A stretch of 64,000 nucleotides of DNA from Thermococcus profundus (GTDB taxonomy: Archaea; Methanobacteriota_B; Thermococci; Thermococcales; Thermococcaceae). The stretch is from positions 992,001 to 1,056,000 of the forward strand of contig NZ_CP014862.1 in the NCBI RefSeq assembly GCF_002214585.1, read 5' to 3'. Positions 46,789-56,603 of the stretch are shown here, piece by piece. The notes under the pieces were generated by a model. It was not told where the DNA came from. It saw only the letters and a list, made by a program, of their open reading frames with translations, and made no database searches. The translations under genes were made by a program, and so were the position numbers. Within the stretch, counting starts at the first letter, position 1, and each line of letters starts with the position of its first letter.

Positions 46789-49116
46789 TCACCCCTTCCC
46801 CTTCGGCTTTAACCAAGCCCCAAGCCCAACCTGCCTCGTCTTCTGGTAGCGTAAATCCTCAGCCCGGTAGCCAAAGGCCTTCAGAATCCTCTCCACCGCA
46901 GGGAGAACCTGGTTTTCGATGTAGTAATCGGCGTCGTACTTGTGTTTCGTCGGGTCGAACTCGTCGAAGGGAATCGCCCTGTCGCCTATCCTTCCAGAGC
47001 CCTTGAGCACGATGTAGCTGATGACCGTCCCTGGCCGGATTTTAATTCCCTTCGCTGCCAACCTCTTCGCTATGGCCACGTGCGGGCCGGTGGCCTTGTA
47101 GTCCTTTAGATCCCTCGTTATCTGCTCGTGGATAACGAGCTTCTCCGGAGGAACCTCGTACTTGCTAAGCTTTTCGGTAACTTCTTTAACAATGCTCACG
47201 GCCTCCTCAACGTTACCGTCCTTCAGAAGGGCCTCCAAAACTCTCGCCTGCGTCTCCTTGGCTATCTCGCTCCAGTCACGCCTCACGATTTCAAGTCCAC
47301 GCGTCGTTATCTTGCCTTCCTCGTCTATTAAAGCGTACTTCTTCTTGGTGACGAAGAAACCGCGCTTGTAGAAGCCTTCGTACTCAAGCTCAAGAGCTCC
47401 AGGGAGTTTGGAGTTGATATCCTTAAGAAATTCCATCGCCTTCTTTTTGACAGTTTCGGCGTCAGCCCCGGGGATTGTGGAAAAGAAGCCATCAGTATCC
47501 GCATATAGGACTTTAAATCCGTATTTTTCCTCTATTTCTCCAATGGTCATCGTTATGTACTCCCTTCCCCAGGCAGTGACGCTCTCGGCACACTCCTTGC
47601 AGTACCAGCGAGCTCTTGCATAGCCATAGTAACCGTAAAAGCTGTTTGCCAGGATTTTAATCGCCCGCTGCCTGTAATCGAGGAGCTTCTTCTCGATTGG
47701 GTCAATTGTCACCTTCATCTTCCTCTTTATCTTTTGTCTCTCCTCGAGCAGGTCTCCGAGGAGGCTTGGGATAAAACCTGGAAAGTCCTTGCAGAAGCGA
47801 TGACCAACCTGAGGAGCGGTGTCATACTCCCTGCAACCCTCGCGGTTTAGAGTGTCGGGTGAAACGTTGTGAGTGATTATGATAGAGGGATACAGTGAGC
47901 GGAAGTCCAAATAGACTATGTTCTCCCACAGGCCCCTCTCTGGTTCCTTGACGTAGCCGCCCGCGTATCCACCGCGCCTCTCATCGTACTCCCTTCCAGA
48001 GGGCTTGTTCGGGGCCAGCTCGTTCCGCTCGTAGGCCTTTCTCAGGAGGAACCACTCGACCAGATTGCCCGTACTTGAGCGCGCGACGTCCCAGAAGCTC
48101 TGGCCGACCAGCCGGGAAAGCTGTGCCTCCATCGGAAAGAACTCCTTTCCGAGCTCGTAGGTAACCTTCGCGTCCTCCATTGAGTAGCGAGCGACCCTCT
48201 CAAGTCCCTCGTTGGTTTCCCAGGCGGTAGCTATCTCCTCAGCGTAAACCTTCTCCTTCGGCTTTCCAAAGATGGCCTCGTAGACTGCCTCAAGCGTATA
48301 AGTGGGCAGGTTTATCGTTCTTCTTATCACGGGATAGAGGTCAAAGTGTATCCTCCCCTTCACCTCGACGGCGAAGCGGTCGCCCATTCTCTGGATTTTC
48401 GGCTCGCTCCCATCCCTTCCAAGGATGAAGTTCAGCCCGAGCTTTTCAGAGCGCTTCTTCAGGTAGGCGAAGTCAAAGTTGTCGCCGTTGTAGGTTATGA
48501 GCACGTCGGGGTCCTTCTCCTTCACAACGCGGAGGAAGCGCTTTATCATCTCCTTCTCGGTTGAGACGGCGTCAACGTAGGGGAGGTTGATCTTCTTCCA
48601 GGTTATAACCCTCGCCCCTTCCTCGTCGGCGTAGCTTATCATTAGAATGGGCCCCTCGGCGAACTCCTCGCCCTCGTGGTAGAGCGTCTCGATGTCGAAG
48701 GCGAGCATCTTAAGCTCCTCGTCACCTTCCATTGGGATTAAGCCCTTGTCGATGAGGTACCTCTTTGCGAAGGGTATGTCGTACTCGTAGATGTCGATGA
48801 CAACTGGATGCTTCCTTATCTTATCCCTTATCGCCGGAACGTCCTGCGGGTGGGTGAAGTAGAGCTTCCAGACCTCAGCCGGCCTGCCGAGAAACTTCTT
48901 CTCCACTTTCTCGGCACGCTTGACCTTCACTACAGTCCCGTGTCTCTCGGCGGTTATCTTCTTGACTTCATCAATAGCAGAGTCGTCCTTCAGGAGGGCA
49001 TAGATGTAGGGCTCAAAAGTCCGGTCGTAGTCAATCTTGAACTCGCCGTTTTCCTTCTTGAAAATCCGTATGACGGGCTTTCCATCCTCGGTGATATAGT
49101 CAGTATCGAGGATCAT
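46789..49116 (-). CDS. polB: Family B DNA polymerase
   Basis: 775 residues, the intein-free length of the Thermococcus polymerases. Exonuclease motif [11 protein letters not shown], Exo [14 protein letters not shown], Exo [14 protein letters not shown]; polymerase motif [15 protein letters not shown], motif [15 protein letters not shown], motif C YADTDGFF; uracil-sensing N-terminal pocket as in Thermococcus enzymes; C-terminal [12 protein letters not shown]-binding-type end. A replicative/repair polymerase with proofreading. It differs at several sites from the Tgo and 9N enzymes as recalled, for example [10 protein letters not shown]. The ATG overlaps the stop of the UPF0175-like gene. Confidence 0.97.
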   Translation of the reverse strand: MILDTDYITEDGKPVIRIFKKENGEFKIDYDRTFEPYIYALLKDDSAIDEVKKITAERHGTVVKVKRAEKVEKKFLGRPAEVWKLYFTHPQDVPAIRDKIRKHPVVIDIYEYDIPFAKRYLIDKGLIPMEGDEELKMLAFDIETLYHEGEEFAEGPILMISYADEEGARVITWKKINLPYVDAVSTEKEMIKRFLRVVKEKDPDVLITYNGDNFDFAYLKKRSEKLGLNFILGRDGSEPKIQRMGDRFAVEVKGRIHFDLYPVIRRTINLPTYTLEAVYEAIFGKPKEKVYAEEIATAWETNEGLERVARYSMEDAKVTYELGKEFFPMEAQLSRLVGQSFWDVARSSTGNLVEWFLLRKAYERNELAPNKPSGREYDERRGGYAGGYVKEPERGLWENIVYLDFRSLYPSIIITHNVSPDTLNREGCREYDTAPQVGHRFCKDFPGFIPSLLGDLLEERQKIKRKMKVTIDPIEKKLLDYRQRAIKILANSFYGYYGYARARWYCKECAESVTAWGREYITMTIGEIEEKYGFKVLYADTDGFFSTIPGADAETVKKKAMEFLKDINSKLPGALELEYEGFYKRGFFVTKKKYALIDEEGKITTRGLEIVRRDWSEIAKETQARVLEALLKDGNVEEAVSIVKEVTEKLSKYEVPPEKLVIHEQITRDLKDYKATGPHVAIAKRLAAKGIKIRPGTVISYIVLKGSGRIGDRAIPFDEFDPTKHKYDADYYIENQVLPAVERILKAFGYRAEDLRYQKTRQVGLGAWLKPKGKG

Positions 49117-49400
49117 CTTCCATCACCGAAATGATAACCGCTAACTCCCAGCTCCTCCTTTACTTTTTTCAGTTCCTCAATCTCAAGTTCTGCCTCCTCT
49201 TCATCGAGAAGCGAATATTCAACGCCAAGTTTGTCGAGGAGGAATGCTAGCTCTTCCATCTTCATTCCGAGCAGTTGAGCGGCTTTCTCAAAGGTTACCT
49301 GGTGACTCACCAGGAGACCAACTACCTTGAGGAACCGCTCCTTTTCGTGATAGTCCTTGAAGAGGGGGAAGTTGAACACCATGCGGTCTATCTCCTCCAT
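49113..49400 (-). CDS. UPF0175-like small protein upstream of polB
   Basis: 95 residues, helical. The middle ([35 protein letters not shown]) resembles the UPF0175 helix-turn-helix family, some members of which act as antitoxins. Here no toxin gene follows; polB does, with a four-base ATGA overlap, so the two are cotranscribed and coupled. ATG 49400 has GGTGGG upstream. Confidence 0.65.
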   Translation of the reverse strand: MEEIDRMVFNFPLFKDYHEKERFLKVVGLLVSHQVTFEKAAQLLGMKMEELAFLLDKLGVEYSLLDEEEAELEIEELKKVKEELGVSGYHFGDGR

Positions 49401-49479
49401 GCTCCCACCGCACTCAATACGAACTCTAACCTAATAAATTCACCGCCACCTTTTTAAGCCACCTTTCAGAGGAGCGAGC

Positions 49480-50835
49480 ATGGAGCTGTTTTACCGAGTG
49501 AGCTTCCAGGAAGTGGTCGCCGATGCCTTAAGCCTCGTGGAAGAGCGTGAGCTGTCATCGAAGCACGCCTTGGAGAGGGTCTTCAGGAGGGTAGCAGGGA
49601 GAGACAGAGAGAAGGCTCGAGGCTTAGCCCATGCCTACGTCTTTGAGATCGAGAAGTGGAGGGCTAAAATAGACTTCATGATCAACTCCGTCCTCAAAGG
49701 CTCGAAGGTTGAAGACCTCGATCCTTACCTCGCCAACCTTCTCAGAATAGGAACTTTTGAGATACATTTCCGCAAAGTTCCCCCAGCTGTGGCTACGGAC
49801 TCTATAGTCAGGGTTGTCAAGGAGAAGTTTGATTTTTCCAAAGCCAAGTTCGTCAACGCCTTGATGCACTCGATAGAAAAGTTCGACGTCGAGAAGGCTT
49901 TGAAGAGGCTAAAGGAGAGGGATAGGATAGAATGGCTCTCCGTCCGCTTCTCCCATCCTCGATGGTATGTGGAATACGTTATAGGCCTCTTCGGCTACGA
50001 AGAAGCGGTGAGGCTCCTCCTAAGCAACAACAGGCCGCAGAGGTACTACGTTAGGGCGAACACTCTAAAGACAGATGTTGATTCCCTCCGCGACTACCTT
50101 GAGGAGAAGGGGGTTAGAACTGCATTAACCCCAGTTCCGGACGTTCTCAAAGTCCTCGAGTACAAAACGCCCGTTACGAGGCTGGACTGGTACAAAGAGG
50201 GTAAGTTCGTAATCCAGGATTTAGCGAGTGCCTACGTAGCCCACGTACTCTCTCCAGAGCCGGGGGAAAGGTTGCTCGATCTGGCCGCCGCCCCAGGCTC
50301 AAAGACCTTCCACGCCGCTGCGCTCATGGAGAACAAGGGCGAGATTATAGCGGTGGACTACTCCTACGACAGGCTTATGCGCATGAAGGAGAAGGCGAAA
50401 ATTCTGGGTGTTAAGAACGTCCGCTTCGTCCACGCCGACGGCCAGAGCTTCAAGGACAAGGGGAAGTTCGACAAAATCATCCTCGATGCGCCCTGCTCAA
50501 GCTCCGGAACCTACCGTCAGTTCCCGGAGGTGAAGTGGCGCTTCGACGACGCCAAAATCAGGAAGATAATCAGCGTCCAGAGGAACATGCTCCGCAATGC
50601 TTACGAGAACCTCAAAGAAGGCGGAGAGATGACTTACTCAACCTGCTCTATCAGGATGGATGAGGACGAGGAGAACGTCCTCTTCGCGGTCAATAAGGTT
50701 GGGTTGGAGCTTCTGAACTACGACTTCAGCTGGGGCGATAGGGGCTTCCTCGAGATTGGGGAGAGAGTTTTCAGAGCGTGGACTCACAGGCATGACTGCA
50801 ACAGCTTCTTCATTGCGAAGTTGAGAAAGGGTTAA
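49480..50835 (+). CDS. NSUN/RsmB-type RNA m5C methyltransferase
   Basis: 451 residues. An N-terminal NusB-like helical domain of about 140 residues is followed by a Rossmann methyltransferase: motif I LDLAAAPGSKTFHAA, VDYSYDRLMRM, motif IV DAPCSSSGTYRQ with the release Cys, and motif VI YSTCS with the catalytic Cys. It methylates cytosine-5 in rRNA or tRNA; the target cannot be told. TATA-like CTTTTTAAGC at about 49450 precedes the ATG by 25 bp, so transcription may be nearly leaderless. Confidence 0.9.
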   Translation: MELFYRVSFQEVVADALSLVEERELSSKHALERVFRRVAGRDREKARGLAHAYVFEIEKWRAKIDFMINSVLKGSKVEDLDPYLANLLRIGTFEIHFRKVPPAVATDSIVRVVKEKFDFSKAKFVNALMHSIEKFDVEKALKRLKERDRIEWLSVRFSHPRWYVEYVIGLFGYEEAVRLLLSNNRPQRYYVRANTLKTDVDSLRDYLEEKGVRTALTPVPDVLKVLEYKTPVTRLDWYKEGKFVIQDLASAYVAHVLSPEPGERLLDLAAAPGSKTFHAAALMENKGEIIAVDYSYDRLMRMKEKAKILGVKNVRFVHADGQSFKDKGKFDKIILDAPCSSSGTYRQFPEVKWRFDDAKIRKIISVQRNMLRNAYENLKEGGEMTYSTCSIRMDEDEENVLFAVNKVGLELLNYDFSWGDRGFLEIGERVFRAWTHRHDCNSFFIAKLRKG

Positions 50836-50860
50836 ATCTCCATACAGCGAAGGGATAAAT

Positions 50861-51028
50861 ATGGAAACAGTAAATTCCCCTCAAACGGATGAAATTTTTG
50901 CACTGGCGAACCTGCTTAGAACCAGATATAGCCACAAGAAATCAAGAAAGTCAGTTAGACAACTAAAGGGGACTTGGAGGGAGCTTTGTGAGTACCTTGA
51001 GGAATACAGGGACGTTCCTGGACAGTAG
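50861..51028 (+). CDS. Small antitoxin-like protein preceding a PIN toxin
   Basis: 55 residues: METVNSPQTDEIFALANLL then a basic patch RYSHKKSRKS and RQLKGTWRELCEYLEEYRD. It overlaps the downstream PIN gene by 41 bp. Length, position and the C-terminal amphipathic helix suit a VapB-type antitoxin. TATA-like GTTAAATC lies about 30 bp upstream of the ATG, so a leaderless message is likely. Confidence 0.55.
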   Translation: METVNSPQTDEIFALANLLRTRYSHKKSRKSVRQLKGTWRELCEYLEEYRDVPGQ

Positions 51029-51473
51029 CGTGATCGTTAACCTCATTGTCGAAACCGAGCTAACGAAACTCGCAGAGAACGTTATTGAACACCGCCCTCT
51101 TTTGACCTCCGAAACCGTCATAGATGAGAGTATCTACGTAATAATCCGGAAGCTCTTTGCACTTCATGGTATCAGGAATCGCTTTGACGTTAAGGAAAAG
51201 ATAACCACTCCGGAAGGCAAAGAAATCATTAGAGAAGCAATAGAGCTCGTTATGAACCTCCTTGAGGATAAGGGCGTGGGTGTACTCCGGGATGCAGACA
51301 TATACCTAACTATGGCCACGATGGAGAAATACGGCCTTCTCCCGCATGATGCAAAGATACTGGCCACAATGTTTCAAAACGGGATTAGACGGCTGGCAAC
51401 ATTTGATAGGGACTTCAGAAATGTTTCTGGAATTGTTTTACTTCCAGAAAATTACTGGAGAAGAAAAGAGTGA
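50988..51473 (+). CDS. PIN domain toxin, VapC-like
   Basis: 161 residues. Acidic PIN residues are in FLDSSVIVNLI (D12), SETVIDESIYVI, LRDADIYLTMATM plus HDAKILA, and LATFDRDFR. GTG start preceded by GAGGGAG. It forms a coupled pair with the preceding 55-residue gene. It is longer than the VapC at 46027 and is a different subgroup. Confidence 0.8.
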   Translation: MSTLRNTGTFLDSSVIVNLIVETELTKLAENVIEHRPLLTSETVIDESIYVIIRKLFALHGIRNRFDVKEKITTPEGKEIIREAIELVMNLLEDKGVGVLRDADIYLTMATMEKYGLLPHDAKILATMFQNGIRRLATFDRDFRNVSGIVLLPENYWRRKE

Positions 51474-51492
51474 TAGTTTAGCCCCAGAACCT

Positions 51493-52110
51493 TCACACCA
51501 GCGGCTTCCTCCTAACCGGCCCCCAGGGTTTTTCTTCCTCAAAGACCTCAGCAGTAAAGCGGTAGACCTTCGTGTCCTCATCGAGCCAGCAGTCGGGCGG
51601 AAGGCCGGCCTTCCAGCATGTCTGGGCCAAAAACTCTTCCTCGTCCCAGCCCCACTCGATCGGTACCTGAGGGAGAAGTAGGCCGGAGTAGATGCCCTTC
51701 TCAACTATCAGCCCATCCCTGCCGACCTTGATCTTCTTCGGCCTCTCCTCCGGCGGACCTTCTATGGGCTCCGGGGGCGTTAGGACGCTGACCTCTACAA
51801 CTAAGTCGTCGAGCTCGCTCTCCCTCACCGGCGGGAAGCGAGGATCATCAACGGCGGCATAGATAGCAGCCTTTATCGTCGCCTCAACGAGCGGATATAC
51901 CGGGAGCGGGAATCCTATGCATCCCCTCAGCGCCGTCTGCGGAGGGGCGTGACGGTTGTTGAGCGTGACGAAGACGCCCATCTTCTCCCACAGCTCAGGC
52001 GGGGTGTCTTCAGGTGGCTTGATGGTCTTCCCGTGCCTCACGTATTCCTCAACGGCCCTCCTCGCGAGCCTGACGAGGAACTCACCCCATTCGTCTTTTA
52101 TGCGGTACAT
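51493..52110 (-). CDS. AMMECR1 domain protein
   Basis: 205 residues. It contains the family motif ALRGCIGFPLPVYPL, NNRHAPP and the C-terminal EWGWDEEEFLAQTCWKAGLPPDCW. AMMECR1 proteins are conserved in archaea and eukaryotes; a catalytic role is suspected from the RGCIG motif but not proven. ATG ends at 52110, with GGGGTGAG upstream. Confidence 0.92.
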   Translation of the reverse strand: MYRIKDEWGEFLVRLARRAVEEYVRHGKTIKPPEDTPPELWEKMGVFVTLNNRHAPPQTALRGCIGFPLPVYPLVEATIKAAIYAAVDDPRFPPVRESELDDLVVEVSVLTPPEPIEGPPEERPKKIKVGRDGLIVEKGIYSGLLLPQVPIEWGWDEEEFLAQTCWKAGLPPDCWLDEDTKVYRFTAEVFEEEKPWGPVRRKPLV

Positions 52111-52149
52111 CCTCTCACCCCACGTTAGTTTAGGGCGCTCCCGCTTATT

Positions 52150-52159
52150 AGGTTAACCT
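52150..52159. promoter_or_regulatory. 10-bp palindrome between divergent AMMECR1 and MTH1187-family genes
   Basis: AGGTTAACCT is a perfect palindrome 40-49 bp from each start codon. The plus-side TATA GTTTAAAATG is near 52168. The role is unknown; it is short enough to be chance. Confidence 0.25.
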
Positions 52160-52207
52160 GCCGCAAGGTTTAAAATGCGCCGAAACGACTTAAGTCGGGT
52201 GTCGAAA

Positions 52208-52510
52208 GTGGTTATTGTGGAGTTCGTGGTGGTTCCCCTCGGTGAGAAAAGCCTGAGCCGGTACGTAGCTGAAGTGGTAAAGTTTTTAGATAGGAGGGGG
52301 GTTAAATACCAACTGACGCCCATGTCAACGATAATTGAGGTTTCGACTTTGAAGGAGGCCTTTGAGATAATTGGCGAAGCTCACGAACTCATGTTCAAGC
52401 TTGGGGCCGAGAGGGTATCAACAACGGTGAGGGTCGACGACAGAAGGGACAGGCAGGTCCATATGGAGGACAAGGTGAAATCAGTGCTGGAAAAGGCCCG
52501 CGGGGGGTAG
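52208..52510 (+). CDS. MTH1187/YkoF-like thiamine-binding family protein
   Basis: 100 residues, ferredoxin-like fold of the MTH1187/DUF77 family: VIVEFVVVPLGEKSLSRYVAEVVKFLDRRG, then YQLTPMSTIIEV. Members bind thiamine or related small ligands. GTG 52208 is chosen: CGGGTG is six bases upstream and the family starts there. Its stop is followed 3 bp later by the DUF373 start. Confidence 0.8.
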   Translation: MVIVEFVVVPLGEKSLSRYVAEVVKFLDRRGVKYQLTPMSTIIEVSTLKEAFEIIGEAHELMFKLGAERVSTTVRVDDRRDRQVHMEDKVKSVLEKARGG

Positions 52511-52512
52511 TG

Positions 52513-53676
52513 ATGAAGGTTTTAGTGCTGGCCATCGATAGGGATGATGACTTCGGTAAAAAAGCTGGGGTTAAGGGTCCGGTTGTGGGTAAGGGCAAGT
52601 GTATAGACGCCGCGTTGAAGCTCAGCCTCGCCGATCCAGAGGACAGTGATGCAAACGTCGTCTACGCCGCGGTTAGGCTCTACGATGAACTGAAAAAAAG
52701 CGGCGAGTTTGAGGACGTTGAGGTCGCCCTTATAACCGGCCACCCCGATGTCGGCGTTAAAAGCGACCTGGAGCTCGGCAGGCAGCTCGACGAGGTTCTT
52801 GAAAGGTTTCCTGCTGATGGCGTTATACCCGTCACCGACGGTGCCGAGGATGAGCAGGTCTTCCCGATCCTCTCCTCCCGCCTTCCAATAGTGAGTTCCA
52901 GGAGGGTCGTTGTCAAGCAGAACGAAACCATTGAGACCACCTACTACGTTATCTACCGCTACATCAAGGAGATCCTCAGCGACCCGGAGGCTTCAAAGGT
53001 CTTTCTTGGCATCCCCGGTTTGATATTCCTGCTGTATGGTGTTGGAAAGCTCATATCCGTCAGCTACCCCCAGAGCATGAGCATAATCTCAAACATTGTG
53101 GTGGGCATAATACTGCTCTTCATCGGTGGCTACGCTTTTACCAAGGGATTCCGCATTCAGATATTCAAGGCCATTATGAACGAGTTCATTCAGGTCATCT
53201 TTGGCGTCTCGGGCCTCCTCATAATCATAGCCGGCATGATAAACTCCTACGCCAACATAGACGTATACGCCCAAGAGCTGTTGAATGAGATACCCCAGCC
53301 CGGGCTCATAAAGTTCATACTCTACGTCCACTCAATAAACACCACTATCATAATCGGTATAGCTGTCATCCTCATAGGTCGCATCGTTCAGGCATACCTC
53401 AGAAAGGATCATCATATATGGTACAACATAGCCGGACTGCTGATACTGCCTACTTTCTGGATAATAGTGGATGTTACAAGCCGTTATGCACTTTCGGTAA
53501 TAAACTTCCACTCTTTCAAGACCATAATGGAGATCTCGGCGGCCTTTGCCGACGTGATATTCAGCGTAATGATCGCGACGTTTATTAGGAAGTACTTCAT
53601 CGAGTGGGCCAGTGGTGGTGAGCTTGAAGCTGGAAGAAGCGATCAGGAAGTACGAGTTGCTGAGAAAGCAACGTGA
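52513..53676 (+). CDS. DUF373 family membrane protein
   Basis: 387 residues. N-terminal cytosolic domain of about 155 residues beginning KVLVLAIDRDDDFG, with a VPVTDGAEDEQVFPIL motif, then about six membrane helices. DUF373 is a conserved archaeal family of unknown function. It is cotranscribed with the thiamine-binding-like gene and overlaps the coiled-coil gene by about 65 bp. Confidence 0.88.
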   Translation: MKVLVLAIDRDDDFGKKAGVKGPVVGKGKCIDAALKLSLADPEDSDANVVYAAVRLYDELKKSGEFEDVEVALITGHPDVGVKSDLELGRQLDEVLERFPADGVIPVTDGAEDEQVFPILSSRLPIVSSRRVVVKQNETIETTYYVIYRYIKEILSDPEASKVFLGIPGLIFLLYGVGKLISVSYPQSMSIISNIVVGIILLFIGGYAFTKGFRIQIFKAIMNEFIQVIFGVSGLLIIIAGMINSYANIDVYAQELLNEIPQPGLIKFILYVHSINTTIIIGIAVILIGRIVQAYLRKDHHIWYNIAGLLILPTFWIIVDVTSRYALSVINFHSFKTIMEISAAFADVIFSVMIATFIRKYFIEWASGGELEAGRSDQEVRVAEKAT

Positions 53677-54676
53677 AAAAGAGCTTGAAGAGTTAAAAGA
53701 CCATTATCTCAAGAGAGTCACGGAGATAATCCGAGAGATCCTTGAGGCGTTAGATGAGCTTGAAAGGAAGGAGCCCCCAAAGGACGTTGATCCTCACCTC
53801 CTCAGCATTGCTCTGAGGGAGAGGAACGCGTACGTTTCTGCACTCAGACGCATCCTCGGGGGGATAAACTCGCTTGAGGAGCTTGAGAGGCGGCTGGGGG
53901 AGATCTCCAAACTCCACGTTGGCCATGGTCGGTATCTGATAGCCCTCTTCAAAAAGGATGTCTACCGTGTAAACAGGCTTCTCAAGGAGCTAAGTGAGGT
54001 CTACACCGAATACACTCTCAAACTCCGGGAAATCTCACTTCCCGATCTAAAGATCGTGGGGATCAAGAGGGAAATGGACGAACTGAGGGGGAGGATCTCT
54101 CAGACCGAAAGGGAACTCAAAGCCCTAGTGGAGTACTCTAAGGGACTTGGATCAGAGAAAACTTCCGAAAAGGGGGAGCTGGAACCTTTGGAGGAGAAGG
54201 AAAATGAACTCCAGGTCAGGATCAGAACCCTCCAGACCGAGATAAGGTCGAAGGCCTCAAAGCTCCAGAAGCCCCTTAAGAGAATGCGCATTCCAGAGGC
54301 TTCTCCCTTCCTTGAGGACACGTCCTATTCCCTGCGGTATCCTGAGGAGTTCCTGGAACTCCTGAAAATGGTTTATCCCTCCCTTGATGGGAAGTCCAAA
54401 AAGTCCGCCGACTGGCTTATCAAGAACCTCCCATCCAAGATTGAGGAGATAAACACCCTGAAGGAGCAACTTGAGACCGTTAGGAGGGAGATTGAGTCTG
54501 CGAAATCGGCATCCAGGAGATCAGAGGAATTGGCTCTGGAAGTCAGAAGAAAGATCTCGGAGCTCGAAGAGGAGCTTAAGAAACTCCGCAGTCATTACCG
54601 TTCCATTGAGGGGGAGCTTGCAGGGGAGATAAAAGTTCTCGAAAGGATTTTGGGAGAGAGAGTTGAGCGGGGCTAA
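53612..54676 (+). CDS. Coiled-coil protein of unknown function
   Basis: 354 residues, almost entirely charged helix with two long heptad regions (about 5-50 and 150-230) and a C-terminal coiled coil (about 280-350). No membrane segment, no nucleotide-binding motif. It overlaps the 3' end of the DUF373 gene by up to 65 bp; candidate starts are GTG 53612, 53615, 53618 and TTG 53624. The arrangement suggests a structural partner of the DUF373 membrane protein. Confidence 0.7.
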   Translation: MVVSLKLEEAIRKYELLRKQREKELEELKDHYLKRVTEIIREILEALDELERKEPPKDVDPHLLSIALRERNAYVSALRRILGGINSLEELERRLGEISKLHVGHGRYLIALFKKDVYRVNRLLKELSEVYTEYTLKLREISLPDLKIVGIKREMDELRGRISQTERELKALVEYSKGLGSEKTSEKGELEPLEEKENELQVRIRTLQTEIRSKASKLQKPLKRMRIPEASPFLEDTSYSLRYPEEFLELLKMVYPSLDGKSKKSADWLIKNLPSKIEEINTLKEQLETVRREIESAKSASRRSEELALEVRRKISELEEELKKLRSHYRSIEGELAGEIKVLERILGERVERG

Positions 54677-54717
54677 GTTTATAAATTAGGATGCCCTAAT
54701 TAAATACGGTGGTGATA

Positions 54718-55563
54718 ATGCTGAAGGTTGACCGCCTGCGCTTCGGAACCGCGGGGATACCTCTCTCAACGCCGAAACGCTCAACCATAGACGGGATAAA
54801 ATGGGTGAGGGAGCTTGGATTGGACGCCATGGAGCTTGAGTTCGTTCGCGGGGTCAATATGAAGCCGGAACTGGCTAAGAAGGTAAAGTACGTTGCCAAG
54901 AAGAACGACGTTCTCCTAACCGCCCACGCTCCGTACTACATCAACCTCAACGCCAAGGAGAAGGAGAAGGTGGAGGCAAGCAAGAGAAGGATAATCCAGA
55001 GCGCGGAGCGTCTGTATGAAGCAGGGGGGTGGAGCGTCGTATTCCACGCGGGCTACTATCTCAAACAGCCGCCCGAAAGCGTCTACCAGAGGATTTTGAA
55101 CGAGCTGAAGGAGATACAAAAAGAGCTCATGGACAGGGGAGTTAAAGTTTGGGTGAGGCCTGAACTGACCGGAAAGCCCACCCAGTTCGGAGATTTAAAG
55201 GAGATAGTGAAGCTCAGCGAGGAGCTTGAGATGGTTCTTCCAACGATAGACTTTGCCCACGCACACGCGAGAAACAAGGGGGAGTGCAACAGCACCGAGG
55301 AGTGGCGCGAGATGCTCTCATACATGGAGGATCACCTCGGAAGGGAAGCTTTGGACAACATGCACATCCACATGAGCGGCATAAACTACGGGCCCAAGGG
55401 AGAGAAGAACCACCTGCCGCTCCGGGAGAGCGATATGAACTGGGAGGATTTACTTAAGGTCCTGAAGGAGTTTAAAGTTAAAGGCGTAGTGATAAGCGAG
55501 AGCCCCAACATCGAGGAGGACGCCCTGCTGATGAAGAAGAAGTACGAGGAGATAGAAGCTTAA
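54718..55563 (+). CDS. nfo: Endonuclease IV-type AP endonuclease
   Basis: 281 residues, TIM barrel. FGTAGIPLSTP at the start, LELEFVRG-type strand, AHAPYYINL, VVFHAGYYLK, RPELTGK, TIDFAHAHAR, MHIHMSG and VISESPN are the metal-binding His/Asp/Glu positions of the family. It nicks DNA at abasic sites in base-excision repair. ATG 54718 follows GGTGGTGA. Confidence 0.85.
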   Translation: MLKVDRLRFGTAGIPLSTPKRSTIDGIKWVRELGLDAMELEFVRGVNMKPELAKKVKYVAKKNDVLLTAHAPYYINLNAKEKEKVEASKRRIIQSAERLYEAGGWSVVFHAGYYLKQPPESVYQRILNELKEIQKELMDRGVKVWVRPELTGKPTQFGDLKEIVKLSEELEMVLPTIDFAHAHARNKGECNSTEEWREMLSYMEDHLGREALDNMHIHMSGINYGPKGEKNHLPLRESDMNWEDLLKVLKEFKVKGVVISESPNIEEDALLMKKKYEEIEA

Positions 55564-56603
55564 TTCCTTTCTATCCTCCCGTATTTCTCCAGAATCTCAA
55601 CTACTTTCTCAACCGGCAGTGCGTACCTCACGTGCCCGTTTCCCTCAACGGTTTCTGCCTGAAGGAGAGCGTTTATTATCGCCTCCTCCGTAGCTTCAGC
55701 AGTGGCCCTGAACAGGAAGCTAAGGGCGTTGTCCGGCAGAAAGCTCACTAACTCTGGCTCCTTACCAATAGGGACAGTTTGAGCTGTCGAGAACGCCAGA
55801 ACCACATCCCCGCTCCCGTGGTAGGCGTAGCCACCGGTTCTGGCGAGCCCAACAACGGCCCTTTTGGCAACTCTCTTCAACTGCCTGGCAGTAAGGGGAG
55901 CGTCGGTAGCAACTACCATTGAGATGCTGCCCTTACCGGAGGTGCCCCTGCCAGGATAATCCTTCAGGAGTTCTCCCACAGGGACTCCAGCTATCGTCAG
56001 GTCTTCCCGCCTTCCGAAGTTTGCCAGGACAAGGGAAGCGACCGTGTACTCCTCCCCACCTATTTCAACGACCCTTGAGGAGGAGCCTATGCCGCCTTTG
56101 AACTCGAAGGCGCTCATCCCGGTTCCGGCTCCAACGGCACCCTCCTTAAAGTCGAGTGATGCATTCTTAACGGCCTCGAAGTAGTGTTCCTCCTTAACTG
56201 CCAGCTTCCTGATGTCGTTGAGGTAGGAATCGTTGCACTCCATAACGACTGGCGAGACGCTCTTCAGGTCGGGGTTAAGGTCAATCATGTGCCTGACGAC
56301 GGCGTTAGCCACGGTGTAAACACCCAGCGTATTGGTTAACGCTATCGGCGTTTCGATGTAGCCGAGTTCGTCAACCTGAATGAAACCTATCGGCTTTGAG
56401 AAGCCGTTCATGACGAAGGTAAAGGCGAAGAGTTTCTCCTTAAATGGGTTCTTCACCGGAGGCAGAAGCACGGTAACGCCCGTTCTAACATCGTCTCCCT
56501 CAATGAGCGTTCTGTGCCCAACTTTAACACCGAGATCTGCTATGGAGTTCATCCTTCCATGCTCATGGAGACCAATCCTTATACCAAGGTCGGGAGCCTT
56601 CAT
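55560..56603 (-). CDS. P1/DmpA-type aminopeptidase (S58 family)
   Basis: 347 residues. It contains LTNTLGVYTVANAVV, the conserved NDSYLND region, EGAVGAGTGMSAFEFKGGIGSSSR with the Gly-Ser self-cleavage point, and VVLAFSTAQT. The precursor is expected to cleave itself, exposing a nucleophile in the second subunit. It cleaves D- or L-amino acids or small amides; the specificity is unknown. ATG ends at 56603. It converges on and overlaps the endonuclease IV gene by 4 bp. Confidence 0.85.
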   Translation of the reverse strand: MKAPDLGIRIGLHEHGRMNSIADLGVKVGHRTLIEGDDVRTGVTVLLPPVKNPFKEKLFAFTFVMNGFSKPIGFIQVDELGYIETPIALTNTLGVYTVANAVVRHMIDLNPDLKSVSPVVMECNDSYLNDIRKLAVKEEHYFEAVKNASLDFKEGAVGAGTGMSAFEFKGGIGSSSRVVEIGGEEYTVASLVLANFGRREDLTIAGVPVGELLKDYPGRGTSGKGSISMVVATDAPLTARQLKRVAKRAVVGLARTGGYAYHGSGDVVLAFSTAQTVPIGKEPELVSFLPDNALSFLFRATAEATEEAIINALLQAETVEGNGHVRYALPVEKVVEILEKYGRIERN

